Below are positions 36,684-48,647 of a DNA stretch of 64,000 nucleotides, piece after piece. Numbering within the stretch: the first letter of the stretch is position 1; each line of letters opens with the position of its first letter. The DNA is taken from the NCBI GenBank assembly GCA_029379385.1, contig CM055617.1, forward strand, positions 16,438,679 to 16,502,678. Reading direction: 5' to 3'. The notes beneath the pieces were generated by a model. It was not told the DNA's origin. It searched no databases and saw nothing but the letters and a program-made list of their open reading frames with translations. The position numbers and the translations under genes are program-made. The DNA is from Quillaja saponaria. Lineage: Eukaryota; Streptophyta; Magnoliopsida; Fabales; Quillajaceae.

Positions 36684-37165
36684 AAGACAGCTCAAAGTAG
36701 ACAGAAATCTTATGTAGACAATCGACGAGGAGAGCTAGAATTTGAAGTTGGTGATTATATGTTCCTAAAGGTTTCACCTTTTAGAGGTATAATGAGATTT
36801 AGCAAGAAAGGGAAGATGAGTCCAAGGTTTATAAGACCCTTGTAAATTTTGGATAGGGTTAGAGTTATGGCTTACATGTTGGCATTACCACCAAACTTAG
36901 ATAGGGTACATCTGGTTTTTCATTTGTCTATGCTTAGAAAGTATTTGTTTAATGAATCACACATCTTGCAGTCTAAGAAGTGCAAATGGATAATAATTTG
37001 ACATATGAGGAGTAACTAGTGGAGATCATAGATAGACAAGTTTGTAAGCTTCAATCAAAGACCATTCCTTTTGTGAAAGTCATCTGGTAACATCATAATG
37101 AACAAGAAGCCACTTGGGAAGCAGAAAATGCAATGAGGTAAAAATATTTATATCTTTTTGGATGA
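36684..37165 (+). pseudogene. Element A integrase C-terminus with chromo-like domain
   Basis: Reads GELEFEVGDYMFLKVSPF, then RGIMRFSKKGKMSPRFI, MAYMLALPPNLDRVH and SMLRKYLFNES: the GPY/F-type integrase C-terminus. A degraded version of the terminal domain follows, which in element B reads YEEQLVEIIDRQ and ATWESENEM. This arrangement is typical of chromovirus pol ends. It is followed by the polypurine tract AAAGAGGGAGAT and the 3' LTR. Confidence 0.88.
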
Positions 37166-37222
37166 TTCAGGTAAATAATATATCCGTAATTATTATATTG
37201 AAATTCAGGATGAATGTCTTTT

Positions 37223-37234
37223 AAAGAGGGAGAT
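37223..37234 (+). other. Element A polypurine tract
   Basis: AAAGAGGGAGAT immediately before the 3' LTR start TGTTATAACC. Confidence 0.85.
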
Positions 37235-39209
37235 TGTTATAACCCGATATCGTAATGTTAAATTTAAGGATATTATGGTACCATTTAGTTATAAAAAATA
37301 AACACATAAAACATCTATTTTACTTTTCTTCTATTAGACTCTACCTTTTATACTATTTTTTCTTTTTCTTACTTTCCTTTTTTCTTTTCTTTTTTTCTCC
37401 ACCTTTTCCTTTCTTTTCCTTTCCTGTGGTCTATCCTCTCCCTTGTTTGCGTGCCTTCTGTTCTTCTTCCTTCAACATCCGAGACTTCATCTTTTCTGTC
37501 TTGTCTTATGCTTAGTTTCCATCTAGCCTTCCTCCTTCAAGCTCCTCCTTCTCACTTGTGTAGGAGTCAAGGATTAGCAACAGCCTTAGCCACCCCTCAT
37601 CAGCTCGTGGTCTGTTGCTCGGCTAGCTCTTGGTTGGGTAAATTTCTTGTTTTCCTTTGAACAAAGTGCTTGTCCTTATGGGTTTAGATTTAAGGAGTCG
37701 AGGAGGGTGAATACAAGCTTGGTACTAATAAAAATACTGGATATAAGATTGGGTTGTTATGGAATTTCTAAGATTTAAGATTATATTGTCCATCAATGAT
37801 TAGTTCAACTTCAAGTTAGTATTTGAATTATGATTAGTGAGGAACTTCATGACTTAATGCTAGTTTTTCTTGGTTTGCATACAACTAGTCATACATGAAT
37901 TGGAACTTAATATGCGCTTAAGGTATTTGGCAAAATGCCTAAAAGAGTTAATTGTTAATCAATGAAGGAAACTTAATATATATAGGTAGTTATGAATAAG
38001 GGTTTATAACCTATGAATTTATAAACTAAATGATATTTGGAAAATGTAATTTTAGCTCTTGAAAGTAATGAAAATTCAATGACACTTTTGGATCCAAAAG
38101 GAAGCCATGAACATAATCCATAAATTTTTAAGTGAAAGATACTCCCTTTTGGTTACTAGTTGTGTTTTGAATGTTTGTATGTATGTATAAAAGTGTTGAG
38201 TGAGGGTGTACAATGCTTTGAGTTGGATTATGTGATAAGAATATTATATCATTGAAACTTTTCTATTTAGTGTGTTATGTGTTGGTGTGAATGCTTATAT
38301 GTGATTGATAGGGCTAAGGATTTCATTTTTAATGTGAGTTAAAAATTTGGGTGTACCTAGGATATATTTGATTTGGTTATTTGATATTTGAATAAAAATA
38401 TTCGAGTAACTTAGCCCCAGGAGATTATGTTGGAAGTATATGTATTATTGGTGTGCGAGAGCAAAAGAACCTAAAGAGGATGTATAAATGTGGTGTGCTG
38501 ATGCTGAGTTATTACGACTATAGGCCCTTTTGGTTGCTTTGCTTGATTTGTTTGAAATATAATCATTTGTGAGCTATGTTAGTTTTGCACTATATATATA
38601 TGTGTGTGAAAGGTAAGTAGGTATGTCAAATGTGAATTTATTAAGGAATATTTATAATTATATGATGATTGATGCTAGTATTTTTTGGGTATGTCTTTCC
38701 CTCACTGAGTCTTTGTGACTCACTCTTCTTTCATTAAATTTTTGAGCACCAAGTTCTTCCCAAACCCCTCCAACAGCATCTTGACTTGCCGATAATTAAT
38801 GCGGCAAGGTACTTATGTGAAATCACATATTTGAAGCCAGGGGATGAAGCACTGCAATTACTTTAGGACTTGTTGTTATGAAATCTTAATTTTTGGTAGG
38901 ATATTGTGTTTTGTTGTCTTTCTTTTATATGGATGGAGTGGAGCTCCTTGTGTTGTGTTGTAAATCAAGATATTTTTTTTATTTGTATTATTCGAGGATG
39001 TTCCACTTTATGAGGAAACTCTGACAAATTTTTTTTAAACTATCCCTTTCGGTAAATATATATGTAAGTGTACTACCACTTTTACAAAAGGGTTCTTAAA
39101 CTTTTACTTTGGTTATTGGTTAGGTGTACACTTTTTTTAATTGGAGTGAGGGTTACAAGGGTTTGGTATACATTCCTCTTGCCGGTCATATCTTTGTGTG
39201 AGTGTGACA
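37235..39209 (+). repeat. Element A 3' LTR
   Basis: 1,975 bp, starts TGTTATAACCCGATATCG and ends GTGAGTGTGACA. Aligns with the 5' LTR along its length except for about 370 bp (37663-38122) absent from the 5' copy. Followed by GCTTT. Confidence 0.93.
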
Positions 39210-39430
39210 GCTTTGCAGGACAAAAACTCAAAAGTTGAGCAATTGGCTACTATGATATCCTTTAATTCCGCTCCAAAATGGCTAAACACTTTTAAGAGTT
39301 GCCTTAAGTAGTAGAGTGTTGAATTATTCCTCCTTGTGCTCTCTAGTATTTTGTTGATAATGATGCTAGAGAAGTTCATATAACATTGCATAATCAGCCC
39401 CTAGATTATGAATAATTAGTTGGACATAGT
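39210..39430 (-). pseudogene. Plant-transposon-protein ORF (Transposase_32-like), N-terminal part
   Basis: Minus-strand frame with SSIIINKILESTRRNNSTL, then LLKVFSHFGAEL and NCSTFEFLSCK, running into GCTTT at 39210. The pattern resembles the plant-transposon domain with its LPYGM...LT.VF.HF..DL signature, here LYYLRQLLKVFSHFGAEL. It continues in frame on the far side of element A at 20764. The upstream start was not located. Same caveat on family name as for the other half. Confidence 0.5.
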
Positions 39431-40037
39431 TGTAAGGCTACTTGCTTTAGGAATGATATTTTTTGTGACAAACAAGTGGTATATTTTGTGTTTTATCTTG
39501 AATGCATTACTGTCATGCTTTTATCAACATGAATTCTCACATCTTTCAAAATTGTGGACTCAGGTTTAGTTTCTTGTCCACCAAGGAATCTTATTAGTTT
39601 CCAACCTATTCATTTTCTATTAGTTTCTCAACTGTTTAGTGCAATATTAGATTACGTTAGCTATAAAAAACTGTAACACTATCACTAAACAGAATAATCA
39701 TGACTCATATAAATTTATAATTTTTTAAATATAATTTTGTTTATATATATTTTTAAAATTTATTCTTTATTCTAATTTCTTTTGAATATATTATCTATAT
39801 CTATATTATTATACAAGTGAGAAGATCCTTGTGATCTCCGATTATATAATATACACATTTAAATATTTAAAAAATAAATTCAATTAATAAAATTCATTTA
39901 ATCACTTAATAAATACTAAATAGTAATCTCTCTACTTTCTTAATCTATCTCATCCTTCCCATCTCCTGCTTTTTCCCACCCTTTCACTCTACTACTCTCT
40001 CCCACCCTCTCACTCTCCTACTTTGTCATTCCCTTTT
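39431..40037. other. AT-rich then pyrimidine-rich spacer
   Basis: No gene recognised. Near 39798-39830 sits TCTATATTATTATACAAG followed by GTGAGAAG, which resembles the TC-starting 5' end of some plant Helitrons, without a detectable hairpin-CTRR 3' end. 39935-40030 is a C/T-rich run with repeated CACTCT and CCCACCCT. Confidence 0.4.
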
Positions 40038-40345
40038 TGTCACAGCCTCAAATAAAAGTATGACTAGCCAGAAGAATGGATATTTATACCCCCCAACATC
40101 ACACATCACATATATCACTATTTAATCTCATGTCTAAATTTAATTCTACACGTATGTACTAATAATTATCATACAATCACGATTTACATATTTCACAGTT
40201 TTTAACATTGCAACCAAATCATACAAAGCATACAAGCAAACAAAGGGTCAATGAGTAACTCAGTCCTGCACAACAGCATCATCCCCCACCGGGCATTTAC
40301 GCTCTTGCATAATAAATTAATCTCCGTACATAATTCATTCCACCG
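40038..40345 (-). repeat. Element D 3' LTR, left fragment
   Basis: Starts TGTCACAGCCTCAAATAA, like the other minus-strand LTR starts. An internal deletion at about 40082 skips to sequence matching 33095-33370. It ends abruptly in CCACCG at 40345, against plus-strand pol sequence. Confidence 0.82.
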
Positions 40346-40901
40346 TGAGCATCAATTGTTAGAGCCAAAATTAATTCAAGATGCTATGGAAAAGGTTCAG
40401 GTGATTCGTGATAGATTACGGATAGCTCAAAGTCGATAGAAGTCATATACAGATACCAGTATGAGGTAGTTAGAATTTCAAATAGGTGATCATGTGTTCT
40501 TGAATGTTTCTCCTTTTAAAGGCACTATGAGATTTGGTAAGAAAGGTAAGCTAAGCTTGAGATTCATTGGGCCTTTCCAAATCATGGATAGAGTTGAAAC
40601 AGTGGCATACAAGCTAGCATTACCCCCAGATTTGGATAGGGTACATCCAGTATTTCATGTATCAATGCTTTAAAAGTATTTACTGAATGAATCACATATT
40701 TTATGAATTCAAAAGGTGCAAGTCAACAAGGATCTGACGTACGAGGAGCAACTAGTGGAAATCATTGATAGACAGGCCTATTAACTTCAATCGAAATTTG
40801 TTCCTTCAATAAAAGTTTTATGGCAACATCATGGAAAACAGGAAACCACTTGCGAATTCAAGAATGAAACGGAACTACATTATCCATATTTATTTGAATA
40901 A
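40346..40901 (+). pseudogene. Element B extra copy of the pol C-terminus
   Basis: Matches 48020-48575 closely: the phrase KIQDAMEKVQVIRDRLR-like at 40370-40430, then the RFGKKGK and [10 protein letters not shown] segments, TYEEQLVEIIDRQ, ending at TAA 40899-40901. It precedes an LTR and a full internal region, so B is a left-truncated tandem (internal end - LTR - internal - LTR). Stops at several points. Confidence 0.9.
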
Positions 40902-40973
40902 TCCAGGTAAATGATATAACCTTATAACTCTCCATTCGAAATTCGGGACGAATTTCTTTTAAGGGGAGGAGAC

Positions 40974-43603
40974 TATTATAACCCGATAATCTAACGTACA
41001 TTTTAGGATGTTGTACATGAATTTTTCATGATCATATAAGTAATAGATTTCTTGAGACAAATTAAAGTAAGAAAGTATACATATATATATAAGTAAATTA
41101 AAGTTATTACCTTATTAGGTAATTTGGATATAGATTTTATATATCATGTAAATGGTATTAATAAGTAAATTAGGGTATATGTTTATATAATAAGTTAAAA
41201 ACTAATATTTTAAATAAAAGCATATAAATATATATTTACTCAATAAAATTGATTTAAGCCACACAAGTTAAAACTCTTAATAAGTGGACCAAATATTTTA
41301 ATCATTTTACCCATTTCCTTCTCTTACCTACCATTCTGTCCCAACATTTTCCTCCTAAGGCTAGGCTGCCGATTCCATAATTCCTCTTCTCCTTCATCAC
41401 CGACTTCAATTCTTAAGTAGTGTTGTCCAAAATTCTAGTGATTTCTTCTTGTTTTGGGTTATTGTCAAGGTTTCAGTCAACTTTCTTTCAATTTTTTTTT
41501 CATGGGTGTAACCGATTTGTTCATCCCCCCTATTTATGTGTAATTTTTTTCCTTGGATGATAGCATAAGTTGCTTTATTTCCTTGATTAAACAACTGGGT
41601 TCTTCAAGCGTATGGTCCGTGTGATGTGTGCATAAGCCAAGAATCAATGTTCAGGGAGGCGACAACAAGTGTATAGCAGAAAATTTAGTGGCCTTGTTTT
41701 TGGTGGTTGATTTCCTCCCTTTCTTATTCTATTTTGTGAATATGGCAGTAAGCTTAGTTAGTCAGGATTCAACTTAAAGGATGGGTGAAAGTGTGTTCAA
41801 TTTTGGGGTTAAAATAACAACCAAGCTGCTGTCTCCTGTTTTGGGTAACAACTTGGTTGCCAATTTCCCTTTAGTAATTGGTGTTGAACGTGAAAGGAAG
41901 AGAAAGTTTTGGTAACTTGATATAGGTACGGCAGTGAGAAGGATGAAAGGGTAAAAAGGGATCTTGAAATGGTGAGCCCTATATTAATTTTGAGAATGGT
42001 TTCTAACTAGACAAAAGGGAAATTCAATTAAACTAAGTTGTATGCTTATTAGACTTGTAAAAGCAAATTATACAAAGTAAAAGAATTAACATTATAAATC
42101 AATAATTAATTATAATGGATCTATATATATATATATGTATTTAATAGTTGCTTGTAAGTAATAAAAAGTATAATTTCAATTTTTAATTAAACTTTAAGTA
42201 ATTAATTGAAGTTTAATTTAAGAAGTAAAATATGATATATGCAAGAATTATAAGATTGTATTAAAGATAGTAATAAGGTATGTGCAATATAAATAATGAA
42301 CTTAAGGCATATGAGAATTCATACATTATTATATGCATGGAAGTTTGTTCATGCAAGTCTTAACAATTAAATAGTGAATTACGAAATATAGAATTAGTTA
42401 TGAAATGATTATTTTTAGTAATATGTAAATTTATGATTTTTTAGCTCGGGATCATATCAAGGATACACCGCTATATTCACAGTCTAAGGAGGGAGGACGA
42501 ACGAAATTCGTGAGCTTTGTGAGTGAATTACGTGCACTTTGGTTGCCAGATTATTATCTGTAATTATAAGTATGTTTGAATTTATGTGTTATGTGGATAA
42601 ATAAGCAAATACAGTATTTTAATGATTTAATTGAATTTATATTTGTTTGATATTGAGTGTGGTTGATAAGGACCAACAAAGTGAGATTTTTTCCGAAAAC
42701 AATGATTTTTATTTTCGATATTAAGATCTAGGTGTACTTAGGATATTCTAAATTGAATTTCTGAGATATTATGATTCTGATTTTGATACAAATTTTCAAA
42801 ATTGAGTGCTCAGTCTCGGTGGGATGGATCATGTAAGAAGAATTAATTTGTTGTGCAGGCACGTAAATGCTCTATAGGGGGCAATATTGTTGTGCGAGGC
42901 TGAGTTACTCGTTGGCCCTTTGTTTGCTTGTATGCCATGATTGCTATGTTAAAAATTGGGATATATGTGAGTTGTGATCATATGATATTCATAATTATGT
43001 ACGTGCATAAGTAAACTTAGATACAAGATTAAGTTATGATGCATGTGTTGTGTGATACTGGTACCCTTAGGGTATGTGGTTTACTCATTGAGTTCTTGCA
43101 ACTTACTCCTTCCTTTGTTATTTTTTTTTTTAGTTTCAAGGAAACCATAGTTGGCTGTGACAGAATTTGCTACCTACCGGCTCTGTTGGAGTAAGGTATA
43201 TCTCAAAAATCACACACTTGGAGCATAAGAGACAAGATTTGCAGTCACTTTAGGTGTTTTATATTATTGTTGTACACTGAGTTAATCATGGAAATTTTAT
43301 ATTTTGTTAGGAGTAAAGCTCCTCTGTATATTCTGATATTATGGTTTGGTGTTGACCTTATGAACAGGTTGCTTACATATATTATGGGTAGGTCCTACTT
43401 AATGGGAAACCATTATCGAATTTTTAGTAAATATTTTATATTTGATAACAGAGTCATGATTTTATTTTAATTTAGTAATATTTTATTAGTCTTCACGGTA
43501 ACTTCTTTAAGAACCAGAGCTACACAATATTTGAGCATTCAGGGTTACGAGAGTGTGCTTATCTATTCCTCTGTCTAGTCATACTTTAGTTAAGGGTGTG
43601 ACA
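40974..43603 (+). repeat. Element B LTR, first copy
   Basis: 2,630 bp, starts TATTATAACCCGATAATC after the polypurine tract TTTTAAGGGGAGGAGAC (40957-40973) and ends AAGGGTGTGACA. It is followed by the primer-binding site. The middle has an (AT)n run at 42121-42136. Its first 1.15 kb is repeated with few changes at 48648-49820. Confidence 0.93.
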
Positions 43604-43606
43604 AGT

Positions 43607-43618
43607 TGGTATCAGAGC
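43607..43618 (+). other. Element B primer-binding site
   Basis: TGGTATCAGAGC, the exact complement of the 3' end of plant initiator Met-tRNA, three bases after the LTR. Confidence 0.92.
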
Positions 43619-43809
43619 ATGGTTAGAGGTCCATGATTGCAAGTATGGAATGTTATCGCTTAGTTCATATACGTTACCCGGGCCTTATGTGTACTTAGTG
43701 ACACATTCTAATTCGTCCTGAAACTTCAAGATACGATTTATTCAAGGCATTGTCTTTGCTTTATCTTATAAATGTATATTAAAATTTTTGTGTATTTGTT
43801 TCAGATACA

Positions 43810-45180
43810 ATGCGAAGAAGTAGCAGTTTTGCTGGCCAAGAGAGGCAGCAGGAGGCTGGCTCCGACCAAGGATCTATCAGTCCTTAGACACTAGCAGTTA
43901 AAGGCAGAGGTCAACAGGGAGGCAGAGGTGGAGGCATAGGCAAGGCTACTGAACCAGTTTAGGCAGCAGCTTCGGGTCTTGGTATGGAGCGACTAGTGTA
44001 GGAATTTGACCAAGTCCAGAGAACTATAAGTGATTTAGTTGGGATTTTGGCCCAACAGCAGCAAGCTCAATAGCAACCACTAGTAGCTCCCCCTGTTCAG
44101 CCTTAGCAAGAGGCAAACTCTCCGGTTCCAGTTCAGCAGGATCGGGGTATTTGTGACACTTCATGACTTTAGAAAGATGCAGCCACTAAGATTTTCGGGG
44201 ATAGATCTAGCTCAAGATCCTTATGCTTTCTTGGATGAGTTAGATAGATTGTGTATAGCATTAGGATGTGATCCCATTCGTGCGGTTGAGTTTGTTAGTT
44301 ATCAGTTATATGATAGGGCTTATGATTGGTACAAGATATTGGTACAGTGGCAGACTGAGCCTACTCCATTGGCATAGCCAAAGTTCAACAGAGCTTTTCT
44401 GGATCGCTTTTTATCTGAGAGTGCATGAGATAAGAATGCTTGGGATTTTGAACGATTAGTTCAGACTGAGGGTATGTTAGTGGTAGAGTACGAGACTCGA
44501 TTTACTAGACTGTCTCGTTTTGCCCCGTGTCTAATAGCTACGGAGTAGATGAGAGTGAAGAGATTTGCGCATGGTTTGAAGGACTATTTATTCATATCAA
44601 TGTTCATGTCAAATACTACGACTTATACTTAGGCTATTGATGTTGCCTACCGATTGGAGACTAGGGTGGTGGAGAGACAGTCGGAACGTGAAAGTTATAA
44701 AAGGGCAAGATAGGAGGGTCCTTTGACCTCTAGAGTTGGCAGTTCACATAAACTTGAGGGTGACTCTACCTCTGGGCTGGGTTTATTCAGAGAAAGTTTT
44801 CAACCAGGTAGAAATCAGATGAGACAAAGTTCAATAGCTCAGTCCCAAGGAGGGTCATCTAGTAGACCCCGATCATCTGAGTTTCCTACATATTCTACGT
44901 ATGTAATAGGCATACCAGACAAAGTAGATTAGGGATAGGTGTGTGTTTCAAATGCAGAGCTATGGATCATCGTATTATAGATTGTCCATTGTTGAGAAGT
45001 CAGTATACTTCAGCTAGAACCTCTTTATTAGTTTAAGGTAGACTTCATTACTTGCAACACCTACGAGGCCTCTGGGGGTATATGGTGGTTTTTCCAGGGG
45101 TTCTTCATCAGCAGGTAGGGGTCAGGCCCGAGTTTATGCTTTGACTACTCAGGATGCATAAGCTTCTAAAGTGGTGGTAG
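43810..45180 (+). pseudogene. Element B gag
   Basis: The gag polyprotein builds the virus-like particle. The ATG at 43810-43812 is intact, followed by a Gln/Gly/Arg-rich N-terminus with TAG in place of Gln at several sites. The capsid region is well preserved: FRKMQPLRFSGIDLAQDPYA, FLDELDRLCIALGCDP, SYQLYDRAYDWYK, YETRFTRLSRFAP and RFAHGLKDYL. A Ser/Arg-rich linker follows (44723-44930). The zinc knuckle CFKCRAMDHRIIDC is at about 44950-44990. Stops (mainly TAG) and small frameshifts make it non-functional. Gag and pol appear to have been one frame, as in Tekay/Del-type chromoviruses. Confidence 0.9.
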
Positions 45181-48100
45181 CAGGTAATTTATCTGTTTGC
45201 TTAGTTGGTGCTAAAATATTATTTGATCTTAGAGCTACTTACTATTTCATATCGCTATATTTTGCTTCCCTTATGAAGAGGGTATCTAAACCTCTTGAAA
45301 TCCCTTTAGCAGTTTTAATTTCGGTAAGGGAAACTATTCTAGCATACTAGTATATACCCTCATGTGAGGTTCTCATAGGTGATAATAATTGTTTGGCGAA
45401 CTTAATGATACTGAATATGTTAAAGTATGATGTGATTCTAGGCATGAATTAGTTGTCTCGTCATCAAGCCCTAGTGGATTGTCGCGATAAGAGTGTTAAG
45501 TTTAGTATTCCTGCCAAGTCGACCTTTATTTTTCAAAGGTATAGGAGTGAAGTTCCTCATAATCTGATTTTAGCTATTCAGGTGAGATGACTTATTAGGA
45601 AGAAGTAGCAGGCCTATTTAGCTTTGTCATGGATATTTAGTTAGAGTATCCTTCTTTAGATTGTATTCCTGTGGTGAAGGAGTTTTCTAATGTATTTCCT
45701 AAAGAGCTTTTGGGGCTTCTTCCCAATCGAGAGATTGAGTTTGGCATTGAGTTATTACCCGACACTTAACCAATTTTTATTCCCTGCTATAGGATGGCTC
45801 CCAACGAGCTAAGGAAGCTTAAAGTGCAATTGCAAGATTTGCTAGATAAGGAATTCATTCGTCCCAGTTCATCTTATTGGGGTGCTCCTATTTTGTTTGT
45901 TAAAAAGAAGGATGACTTGTTTAGACTGTGTATTGATTATCGGCAGTTGAATAAGGTCACAGTTAAAAATAAATATCCTCTCCCTAGGATTGATGACTTA
46001 TTTGATTAGTTGTAGGGAGCTTTGCTTTTCTAAGATTGATCTTCATTCAGGGTATCACCAGCTCCAAATTAAGAAATAAGATATTCTGAAGACCGCCTTT
46101 CATACTTGGTATGGACACTATGAATTTTTAGTTATGTCTTTTAGGCTTACTAATGCTCTTGCAACTTTCATGGACTTGATGAATTAGGTGTTTAAGCCTT
46201 TCTTGGACCAGTTTGTTATTGTTTTCATTGACGACATTTTGGTATACTCTTAAAGTGAGAAGGAACATGAACAACAACTTCTTATTGTATTGCAAACACT
46301 TAGGAAAAATAAGCTTTATGCTAAATTTTCTAAGTGTGAATTTTGGTTGAATCAGGTGACTTTTCTTAGACATGTGATTTCTAAGGAAGGAATTTGTGTA
46401 GATCCTAACAAGATGGAGGCAGTTTAGAATTGGCCTTGACTAACAAATTTTTCTGAAATTTGAAGTTTTCTGGGTTTGGCAGGTTATTATAGGAGGTTTA
46501 TGGAGAATTTCTCTTATATTACTACTCCTTTGACTCAATTAACTCATAAAGGAGTTAAGTTTTCATGGTCCGAGACTTGTGAAGAAAGCTTTCAAAAGTT
46601 AAAAACTTGTTTGACTTTATCTCCTGTTCTTGCACTTTCTTCTACTACGGGTAAGTATACTATGTTTTGTGATGCTTCTAGCATTGGACTTGGTTGTGTT
46701 TTGATACAGGATGGAAAAGTTGTGGCATATGCTTCAAGACAGTTGAAAAAGCATGAGATGAACTATGATCATATGAAAAGGCCAGATAAGCATGATTGGC
46801 TTTCAAAGTTTTCTCTTTGCCTACAAGATCACTACTCAGAGGGTCCTCTACCCATAATCTTGAAATGGCAGCAGTAATTTTTGCATTAAAAATATGGAGG
46901 CATTACTTGTATGGTGAGACTTTTGAGATTTTTATGATCACAAAAGTCTTAAATATATATTTGATCAGAAGGAGCTGAATTTGAGACAGTGTAGATGGAT
47001 TGAGTTACTAGAAGATTATGATTGTTCAATTTCTCACCATCCAGGTAAAGTAAATGTTGTCACCAATGCTCTAAGCATAAAGTTTGTGGGTAGTTTATCC
47101 TATTTGGCGGCTATACGTAGTTAGGAAGTCAAAGATTTATAGCGATGTATGGCTGATGGAGTTATGTTTAAGGTGTCTCCTTAGGGGATATTGCTAGCTC
47201 ATATTCAAGTAAAGTCCACCTTTGTTGAAGCTATAAAAGTAGCACAAGTGGTTGATCCAAAGTTGATTGTTGAGAAAACTAAATGTAAGCAAGGATGTTA
47301 CTGGTGATTTCAGGGTAGATGGTGAAAGAGTACTGAGGTATGGTGATCGGATTGTTATGCCACCCAATTTGGAATTAACAAGAAAGATTCTTGAAGAAGC
47401 TTATTGTTCATCATATGTCATGCATCCTGGTTCTTCTAAAATATATCAGAACTTAAGAAAATTTTACTGGTGGAAGCGGAACATTAGAGGCTTGCAGGGA
47501 TATTACAAAAGCTGGATGTTCCGGAGTCGAAGTGGTAAAGAGTTACGATGGACTTTATATCGAGACTTCCTAAGACTCCTAGGAGTTTTGATTCTATTTG
47601 GGTAATTGTAGATCGTCTGACAAAGTTTGCACATTTTCTTCTGGTAAAGACTACTTACTCAGCACATCAATATACGAAGTTGTATTTGGACAAGATTGTT
47701 TCATTACATGAGATACCAATTTCTATTATTTCTAACCGGGGTGCTCAATTTACTGTTGCATTCAGGAAATCTTTTCAGGAGGCTCTTGGTACTCAGTTAT
47801 TATTCATCATCCTGATGGGCAATCCAAGAGAACTATACAAACTTTAAAGGATATGTTGCGAGCCTGTGTAATGGATTTTGAAGGTAGTTGGGATTAGCAT
47901 CTTCCACTAATGGGGTTCGCTTATAATAATAGCTATCATAGTAGCATTCAGTTGGCATCATTTGAAGCATTGTATAGTAGGACATGTCGATCTCTGGTTG
48001 GATAGTTTGAGACCAGTGAGCATGAATTGTTAGGGCCAAAATCAATTCAGGATGCTGTGGAAAAGGTTCAGGTGATTCGTGATAGATTACGGACAGCTCA

Positions 48101-48575
48101 GAGTCAACAGAAGTCGTATATAGATACCCGCAAGAGGCAGTTAGAATTTGAAATGGGTGATCATGTGCTCCTAAAAGTTTCTTCTCCTTTTAAAGGCACT
48201 ATGAGATTTGGTAAGAAAGGTAAGCTAAGCCCGAAATTCATTTGGCCTTTCTAAATCCTAGATAGAGTTGAAACGATGGCATACAAGCTAGCATTACCCC
48301 TGGATTTGGATAGGGTGCATCCAGTATTTCATGTATCAATGCTTTGAAAGTATTTACTGAATGAATCACATATTTTACAAATTCAAGAGGTGCAAGTCAA
48401 CAAGGATCTGACGTACGAGGAGCAACTAGTGGAAATCATTGATAGACAGACCCGTAAACTTCGATCGAAGGTTATTCCTTCAATGTAAGTTATATGGAAA
48501 CATCATGGAAAACAAGAAGCCACTTGGGAATCCGAGAATGAAATGAAAAAACGTTATCCATATTTTTTTGAATAA
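45181..48575 (+). pseudogene. Element B pol: protease, RT, RNase H, integrase, chromo-like end
   Basis: Pol copies the element RNA and inserts the cDNA. Protease: LFDLRATYYFIS at about 45220 (DSGAT-type, mutated) and GMN-stop-LSRHQALVDC, a Trp to TAG change. RT starts at [17 protein letters not shown] (45794), has [28 protein letters not shown] and catalytic FIDDILVYS at 46224-46250. RNase H has [14 protein letters not shown] near 46663-46700, then about 80 bp of foreign sequence (46770-46850) before the expected [20 protein letters not shown]. Integrase: HPGSSKIYQNLRKFYWW with the CxxC half of the HHCC zinc finger deleted. The core follows with DSIWVIVDRLTK and SNRGAQFT (catalytic Asp to Asn). 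The GPY/F-like end and YEEQLVEIIDRQ...ATWESENEMKKRYP close it at TAA 48573-48575. Confidence 0.92.
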
Positions 48576-48647
48576 TCCATGCAAACGATATACCCTTATA
48601 ACTCTCATTTCAAAATTCGGGACGAATTTCTAATATGGGAGAGAGAC

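Larger units (their letters stand above)
20765..39209 (+). mobile_element. Ty3/gypsy element A (chromovirus-like) with nested LTR insertions
   Basis: A complete retroelement footprint bounded by an exact 5-bp target-site duplication (GCTTT at 20760-20764 and 39210-39214). Order on the plus strand: 5' LTR, PBS, gag with zinc knuckle, protease, RT, connection region, integrase C-terminus with chromo-like domain, PPT, 3' LTR. Pol order and the C-terminal domain point to a Tekay/Del-type chromovirus. Three solo LTRs (two plus, one minus) and one LTR fragment of related families interrupt the coding region. The fragment replaces RNase H and most of the integrase. Internal stops throughout; not active. 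Confidence 0.93.

Noticed and set aside
41406..41594. Small frames in the element B LTR (also 49298-49558 and 49502-49771)
   Set aside because: They fall in the duplicated LTR sequence and are not maintained as the same frame in both copies.
43607..43622. tRNA-like sequence
   Set aside because: It is the retrotransposon primer-binding site complementary to tRNA-iMet, with no cloverleaf around it.
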